From NCBI RefSeq assembly GCF_031202305.1, contig NZ_CP101731.1, positions 186,001 to 250,000 of the forward strand: DNA of 64,000 nt, in the 5' to 3' direction. A program made the translations under genes and the position numbers. The notes under the pieces were generated by a model. The model searched no databases. It had not been told where the DNA came from and saw only the letters and a list, made by a program, of their open reading frames with translations. Source of the stretch: Pelagibacterium sp. 26DY04. GTDB lineage: Bacteria > Pseudomonadota > Alphaproteobacteria > Rhizobiales > Devosiaceae. This document shows positions 62,289 to 64,000 of the stretch, in pieces; positions within the stretch are counted from its first letter, which is position 1, and every line of letters starts with the position of its first letter.

Positions 62289-64000
62289 ATGACCTTGCCG
62301 ATTTTCCTACGCCCGCTGCCCCTTTTTGCCTTCATCCTTCTTTCCCTATGGCTTTGCTTGGCAGCACCGGCGCTGGCGCAAGCCCAGGGTGCCGATGCGG
62401 TCGCAACCGAAGAGAGCGCGTCCGATCCACAACAGGCTCTTGCCCAACTGATCGAAGTTCTGCGCGATGATGCGGCCCGGGACGCGCTCATTGCCGAACT
62501 CGAGGCCAACCTTGCCACTCAAGGCGCCGAAGCCACAGCGGCGACGGAAGAGCAGAGTCCGGCCGAAGAATTGCGCTCGTTCGGTAGCCAGATCGCTGAT
62601 TTCACGCGGGAAACAGTGGAAAGCGTCGCCCGGTCGCTCAGCCAGCTCTGGCGGCAATTGACCAATGTGCCGAGCATCTTTGCCGGCCTCAATATCGGCG
62701 AACTCGAGGGAGTGGGCGCCATATTGGGTCATATCGCAATCCTGGTGGTCATCACCTATGGAGGGTTGATCCTGCTCCGCAGGCTGGGCGCCGGTCCGCG
62801 GGCCCGTCTCCGGCACTTGTTCCGGCGTGGAGGGTGGGTCGCCAAGCCTGTGGCGCTGGTTCTGGAACTGGTACTCGATATCGTTGCGGCCCTCATACCT
62901 TATGCGCTGGGCTACACGGTGGCGGTGAGCATCCTGGGCATTCCCGGCCAGATCAGCCTGGAGCACTCGCTCTATCTCAACGCTTTCCTGATGGTCGAAA
63001 TCGTGCTGGCGGTTCTGCGCACCGTACTTTCGCCCAACGAAGCCGAGCAGCGGCTGGTTCACGTCAGCGATGCAAGCGCGCGCTCCATCATGGGGTGGTC
63101 ACGGCTTTTGGTCAGCCTTTTCGTTTTCGGCCAGATGATGCTGCTGCCCCTGGTCACCGCCACCATTTCGTTCGCGGCGGGGCGGGCGATATCGGTCGTC
63201 ATGGTCCTCATAACGCTCCTGACCGCCGCCATCGGTGTCCTTGTGGCGCGCGAACCGGTGCGCCGAAAGCTCATGACCTTTGTTTCCAACAACGAGGCGC
63301 GTCGGGGCCTGAGCTTGCCCATCCAGTATTGGCACGTCCTCGCATTGCTCTATATCGCCGTCCTCGCGATAGTGGCGCTCACCCGCTCGAGCCCCCAGTT
63401 CCAGGCTTATCTGTGGTCCAACGCCCAGATCGGCATTGCGGTGCTGGTGGGTTTTATCATCCTCAACATCATCAAGCGCGTCACTGCCAACGGCATCACC
63501 CTTCCCGAACCGATCCGCCGCCGCTCGCCCGAACTGCAACGGCAGCTCAATGGTATCGTGCCGGTGGTGCTCAAGGTCGTGCGCTTCATCGTCATTGCGG
63601 TCGTGGTCATCGTCTGCCTGCACGGGTTGGGCTTTTTCAACTTCGTCGAATTCGTCGAAAGCGAGTTCGGGGCGCGGGTCGCAGGGTCTACAATCACCAT
63701 CCTGATGATCCTTGCGCTCGCCATCATCGCCTGGATTGCGCTCAACGCCTGGGTGGACAGCCAGGTCAATCCTGAACTCGCGCCGCGGGCAACGGCCCGC
63801 AAGCGGACGCTTTTCGCGCTGATGCGCAATGCTCTGACCATTGCCATCATCGTCATAACGCTGATGTTCGTGCTCTCGGAAGTGGGCATCAATATCGCGC
63901 CCCTGCTCGCCTCGGCGGGTGTGATCGGTCTTGCCATCGGTTTCGGTGCGCAAAAGCTGGTCCAGGACATCATCACCGGCATCTTCATCCAGCTCGAAGG
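62289..64000 (+). CDS. MscS-family mechanosensitive channel (C-terminus cut by window edge)
   Basis: 570 codons are visible, open to the window edge. A signal peptide (about 1-32, ending PALAQA) precedes a periplasmic helical region (about 35-135), then several transmembrane segments. The pore helix starts near 525 (MRNALTIAIIVITLMFVLSEVGINIAPLLASAGVIGLAIGFGAQKLVQDIITGIFIQLE), the diagnostic MscS TM3 with Gly/Ala packing (GVIGLAIGFGAQKLVQD). The long N-terminus places it with the larger MscS homologues (YbiO/YnaI-like or MscK-like) that open under hypo-osmotic stress. The start at ATG 62289 gives a good signal peptide. Confidence 0.92.
   Translation, partial: MTLPIFLRPLPLFAFILLSLWLCLAAPALAQAQGADAVATEESASDPQQALAQLIEVLRDDAARDALIAELEANLATQGAEATAATEEQSPAEELRSFGSQIADFTRETVESVARSLSQLWRQLTNVPSIFAGLNIGELEGVGAILGHIAILVVITYGGLILLRRLGAGPRARLRHLFRRGGWVAKPVALVLELVLDIVAALIPYALGYTVAVSILGIPGQISLEHSLYLNAFLMVEIVLAVLRTVLSPNEAEQRLVHVSDASARSIMGWSRLLVSLFVFGQMMLLPLVTATISFAAGRAISVVMVLITLLTAAIGVLVAREPVRRKLMTFVSNNEARRGLSLPIQYWHVLALLYIAVLAIVALTRSSPQFQAYLWSNAQIGIAVLVGFIILNIIKRVTANGITLPEPIRRRSPELQRQLNGIVPVVLKVVRFIVIAVVVIVCLHGLGFFNFVEFVESEFGARVAGSTITILMILALAIIAWIALNAWVDSQVNPELAPRATARKRTLFALMRNALTIAIIVITLMFVLSEVGINIAPLLASAGVIGLAIGFGAQKLVQDIITGIFIQLE

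Overview
The window looks like a chromosome segment of a GC-rich alphaproteobacterium of the order Hyphomicrobiales, possibly of the Devosia/Pelagibacterium type. The order is supported by a canonical Irr (ICE) box upstream of mbfA, an mmcB gene, an extensin-like protein, a urease/urea-transport cluster of rhizobial style and CTTGA-loop palindromic intergenic repeats. The genus-level guess is memory-based inference; no database search was possible.

Layout. (1) 1-9825 is one end of an integrated mobilizable element. It carries a soluble FtsH-like AAA+ zinc protease (cut by the window edge), a GIY-YIG domain protein, an 8-bp tandem repeat array, a ribbon-helix-helix/ParA pair, a divergent MarR regulator, a MobA/MobL-type relaxase with a small coiled-coil partner, and a large serine recombinase. 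The last codons of the recombinase lie inside a tRNA-Arg(CCG) gene, the presumed attachment site. (2) 9.9-17.8 kb holds lepA, an extensin-like protein, two LysR regulators, the Irr-controlled iron exporter mbfA, a DUF2306 membrane protein divergent from a membrane-anchored LytTR regulator, and an Arr rifampin ADP-ribosyltransferase. (3) 17.8-27.4 kb is an all-minus translation block: rimP-nusA-ylxR-infB, trmB, metK with a structured leader, and lnt.

(4) 27.8-42.5 kb is a nitrogen-acquisition block. urtABCDE (urea ABC transporter, with a sigma54-type promoter) is followed by ureD-ureA-hupE/ureJ-ureB, ureC and ureEFG. The urease genes are split by unrelated cargo: a secreted Ala/Gly/Asp-repeat protein in antisense, a small lysine-rich protein, an orphan BrnA antitoxin, azlCD and a MliC-like lysozyme inhibitor. 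Urea is imported by UrtABCDE and hydrolysed by UreABC, whose nickel centre is built by UreDEFG; HupE/UreJ may supply nickel. (5) 42.6-49.0 kb holds mmcB, a YbaY-META fusion, a secreted Gly/Ser/Asn-rich protein, an XRE regulator, a putative outer-membrane barrel, a ribokinase-family kinase and a TrmA/RlmD-type RNA methyltransferase.

(6) 49.0-53.4 kb is ugpBAEC (glycerol-3-phosphate uptake) behind a three-heptamer PHO box. (7) 53.4-64.0 kb holds a DUF4893 protein, an SGNH hydrolase, an Lrp regulator divergent from a saccharopine-dehydrogenase-like enzyme, two divergent DUF72 paralogues, a four-gene operon (amidohydrolase, RidA, SelA-like PLP enzyme, IclR regulator) with an 18-bp operator candidate, and the start of a large MscS-family channel.

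The most noteworthy points are the 8-bp array beside parA/RHH (candidate centromere), the recombinase gene ending inside the tRNA, an inverted repeat in front of the relaxase, a 19-bp palindrome shared by a LysR gene and the mmcB promoter region 28 kb away, the metK leader, and repeat elements with compensatory hairpin changes.
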